Positions 62,245 to 64,000 of a stretch of DNA of 64,000 nt are shown here, one piece after another. The stretch's first letter is position 1. Every line of letters begins with the position of its first letter. This stretch comes from Pigmentiphaga sp. GTDB taxonomy: Bacteria; Pseudomonadota; Gammaproteobacteria; Burkholderiales; Burkholderiaceae_B. Below the pieces are notes generated by a model, which did no database searches, was not told the DNA's origin, and worked only from the letters and a program-made list of their open reading frames with translations. Made by a program: the position numbers and the translations under genes. Location of the stretch: the NCBI GenBank assembly GCA_023228945.1, contig JALOAI010000005.1, forward strand, positions 130,914 to 194,913, read 5' to 3'.

Positions 62245-62504
62245 ATAGGTGTCAAGAAAAATATGCGAGGCGCCCGACCCGGGAGGCGCATCTGGGGCAC
62301 AGGATAAGGGATAAGGATAAGAGGCAAAGGCTAAGAGGCAAGAGGGGCAGAGTGGGGCGCTCGCGGCCGATGTCCCGGTTTCCGGGGACAGACGGCGGCA
62401 AGAGCGCCCTTTACAGTAGGTGCGTCTGGCGGCGGCGCGGCGCGAACCGGCTGTGCGGCCTCAGGAACCGGATACCGATACCTAGACCCACAAAGGAGAC
62501 CAAC

Positions 62505-63614
62505 ATGCCCATGCGTCCCAACGCAGGCCCGCGCCTGCTGCGCCAGCTCGAACAAGGCCGTGCCCCTGCCGGGCCGACGTCGTCCCTCGCTCGCGCCAAC
62601 ACAACGTTGCGTGTCTGGCGTGGGTGTGCCTTCGCTCTCTGTCTGGCCTTGCCGATGGCATCGGCCGTAGCCAAGACCGAGCTGCTGGTATCGCAATGGC
62701 TGCCGGCCTCGCACCCGATTTCCGAGGCGATGGGAGAGTGGAGCAGGCAAGTGGGCGACGCCACCGACGGACGGGTCACGCTCAAGGTTCTGCCGCAGGC
62801 CGTGACCAACCCGCCGGGCCACTACAACGCCGTGCGCGACGGCCTGGCCGACGTGGCCATGACCGTGATCGGCTATACCCCGGGCCGCTTCCCGCTGTCG
62901 GAGCTCTCCGAGCTGCCGCTGATGGCCGACACCGCCGAGGCCAACTCGATCGCGCTGCAGACCACCGCCGAGCGCGTGCCGCAAATGATGGATGAGTTCA
63001 AGGACGTCAAGGTGCTGGCGCTGTTCACCCATGGCCCCGGCGTGGTGTTCAACACCAAAAAACCCATTCGCACCCTGGACGACCTGCAAAGCCTCAAGTT
63101 TCGCGTGGGCGGCGGCGTGGTCAACGAAGTGTCCAAGCAACTCGGTACGAACACCACCCTCAAGCCCACCACCGAAGCCTACGAGCTGGTGTCCTCCGGC
63201 GTGATGGACGGTGTTTGGCTGCCGTTCGAGGGACTTCCCACCTACAACCTCGAGAAGCTGATCAAGCACGCCACGACCTTCCCCGGCGGGCTGTACAACT
63301 CGGCCTTCATCGTCATGATGAACAAGGATCGCTGGAATGCGTTGAGCGCCGAAGACAAAGCCGCCATCGAACCGTTGATCGGCGTGACCTTTGCCCGCGA
63401 CCTGGGCCGGGCCTTCGACCGCCGCGACCAGCAGGGAATAGACGCCGCCAAGGCCGCCGGGGTCGAGGTCATCGAAGCCTCGCCCGAACTGCTCGAGGCC
63501 GTGCAGGCGCGCATCGCTCCGATCGAGAAGAAATGGGCCGACACCGCCCGCGCCAAGGGCATCCAGGATCCGGAAGCGCTGATCCGCGAGTATCGCGCCG
63601 CGGCCACGAAGTAG
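62505..63614 (+). CDS. dctP: TRAP transporter solute-binding protein (DctP family)
   Basis: The 369-residue periplasmic receptor has a long N-terminal region and a signal segment (CAFALCLALPMASAVAK, about 45-62). DctP motifs follow: LLVSQWLPASHPISEAMGEW, SLKFRVGGGVVNEVSKQLG (with the conserved Arg contacting a carboxylate), and SSGVMDGVWLPFEG. AAAGGAG at 62492-62498 fixes ATG 62505. The small membrane subunit follows after 4 bases. The ligand is probably an organic acid. Confidence 0.93.
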   Translation: MPMRPNAGPRLLRQLEQGRAPAGPTSSLARANTTLRVWRGCAFALCLALPMASAVAKTELLVSQWLPASHPISEAMGEWSRQVGDATDGRVTLKVLPQAVTNPPGHYNAVRDGLADVAMTVIGYTPGRFPLSELSELPLMADTAEANSIALQTTAERVPQMMDEFKDVKVLALFTHGPGVVFNTKKPIRTLDDLQSLKFRVGGGVVNEVSKQLGTNTTLKPTTEAYELVSSGVMDGVWLPFEGLPTYNLEKLIKHATTFPGGLYNSAFIVMMNKDRWNALSAEDKAAIEPLIGVTFARDLGRAFDRRDQQGIDAAKAAGVEVIEASPELLEAVQARIAPIEKKWADTARAKGIQDPEALIREYRAAATK

Positions 63615-63618
63615 ATCC

Positions 63619-64000
63619 ATGCGCGACGACCTCGACTCCGGGCGGGCCGGCGCCGGCGCGCCGCCTCCGCCCGCCTCGGCCACGCCTCGGCTCGACATCG
63701 CGGCCCAGCGCCTGGCCGCGGGTCTGGCCCTGCTGGCCAGCGCCGCGCTGTTCGCGCTTATGACGCTGACCTTCGTCGACGTGATGGCCCGCAAGTTCTA
63801 CCGCTCGGTGCCGGGCGCGCTGGAGGTCAGCGAGATGCTGCTGGTCGTGGTGCTCTTTTGCGCCTTGCCGCTGGTGTCCTGGCGCGGCGGGCACGTGAGC
63901 TTCGAGCTGGCCGACGCCCTGTACAAGGGCCGCATGGCGCGCTACTCGAGCATGCTCATGGACTTCATCTCGGCCGCCGCGCTGGGCGGCCTGGGCGGGT
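63619..64000 (+). CDS. dctQ: TRAP transporter small membrane subunit (DctQ family), truncated by window
   Basis: About 127 residues are visible before the right edge. A Pro/Ala-rich N-terminus precedes a first membrane segment (LLASAALFALMTLTFVDVMA) and a second (MLLVVVLFCALPLVSWRGG). VDVMARKFYRSVPGALEVSE is the hallmark DctQ sequence. The rest, and presumably the large DctM subunit, lie outside. Confidence 0.92.
   Translation, partial: MRDDLDSGRAGAGAPPPPASATPRLDIAAQRLAAGLALLASAALFALMTLTFVDVMARKFYRSVPGALEVSEMLLVVVLFCALPLVSWRGGHVSFELADALYKGRMARYSSMLMDFISAAALGGLGG

Larger units (their letters stand above)
62122..62504. other. Divergent control region of ABC and TRAP operons
   Basis: The 383 bases contain two palindromes (62154-62192 and 62224-62244). 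On the TRAP side a purine-rich stretch (about 62285-62355) has degenerate GGATAAG and AGAGGCAA units. No gene is supported here. Confidence 0.6.

Noticed and set aside
62226..62504. Upstream extension of the TRAP receptor frame
   Set aside because: It would encode the purine-rich leader and half of an operator; ATG 62505 has an ideal ribosome binding site and is followed by the signal peptide region.

Overview
The window is GC-rich, tightly packed chromosomal DNA from a betaproteobacterium, most likely Burkholderiales and close to Alcaligenaceae (the Bordetella/Achromobacter side). This rests on the RecA, ClpB, RapZ and IleS-LspA-CoaBC-Dut sequences and gene order, on two orphan Bug-type (TctC-like) binding proteins, and on many acyl-CoA genes. 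No rRNA, tRNA or CRISPR array was seen, and no transposase or integrase was recognised.

Layout. Positions 1-7056: a DUF2868 membrane protein running off the left edge, a polysaccharide deacetylase/glycosyltransferase pair, and clpB with a clear heat-shock promoter and an overlapping LysR gene. Positions 7057-12681: accessory DNA with a PIN toxin-antitoxin pair, a mosaic repeat, a two-domain metallophosphoesterase, a Bug receptor and an Rpn/DUF4351 nuclease-like protein. Positions 12682-24600: a catabolic cluster of a Bug receptor and two acyl-CoA dehydrogenases on the + strand, then on the - strand a second toxin-antitoxin pair, a TetR regulator, a CaiB-type CoA transferase, an acyl-CoA ligase, a DUF35 protein, two thiolase-like proteins without the catalytic cysteine, a hotdog thioesterase and a crotonase. 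The two arms start at almost opposite ends of the cluster and share the same 20-bp palindrome near their promoters, so the internal TetR protein probably controls both.

Positions 24721-33473: an M16 peptidase, a VWA/MoxR-ATPase pair, a CBS protein, and a two-component system whose kinase gene overlaps a lipoprotein amidase gene. Positions 33539-43811: recA-recX with a full LexA box, ETF-ubiquinone oxidoreductase, the two subunits of a 3-oxoacid CoA-transferase, an FtsX-like permease, RlpA and RapZ. Positions 43961-47209: an ectoine-type ABC importer. Positions 47340-55821: dut-coaBC-lspA-ileS-ribF on the - strand, diverging from purN and an RsmB-like methyltransferase. Positions 56116-64000: a desaturase, a branched-chain-type ABC importer with fused permease domains, and a divergent TRAP transporter cut by the right edge.

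The strongest candidate for a little-described system is the DUF35/cysteine-less thiolase pair. Its composition fits C-C cleavage of a branched or cyclic beta-hydroxyacyl-CoA by retro-aldol chemistry. A second theme is hairpin-rich intergenic repeats: two unrelated families sit exactly between the binding-protein gene and the permease gene of the two ABC operons.
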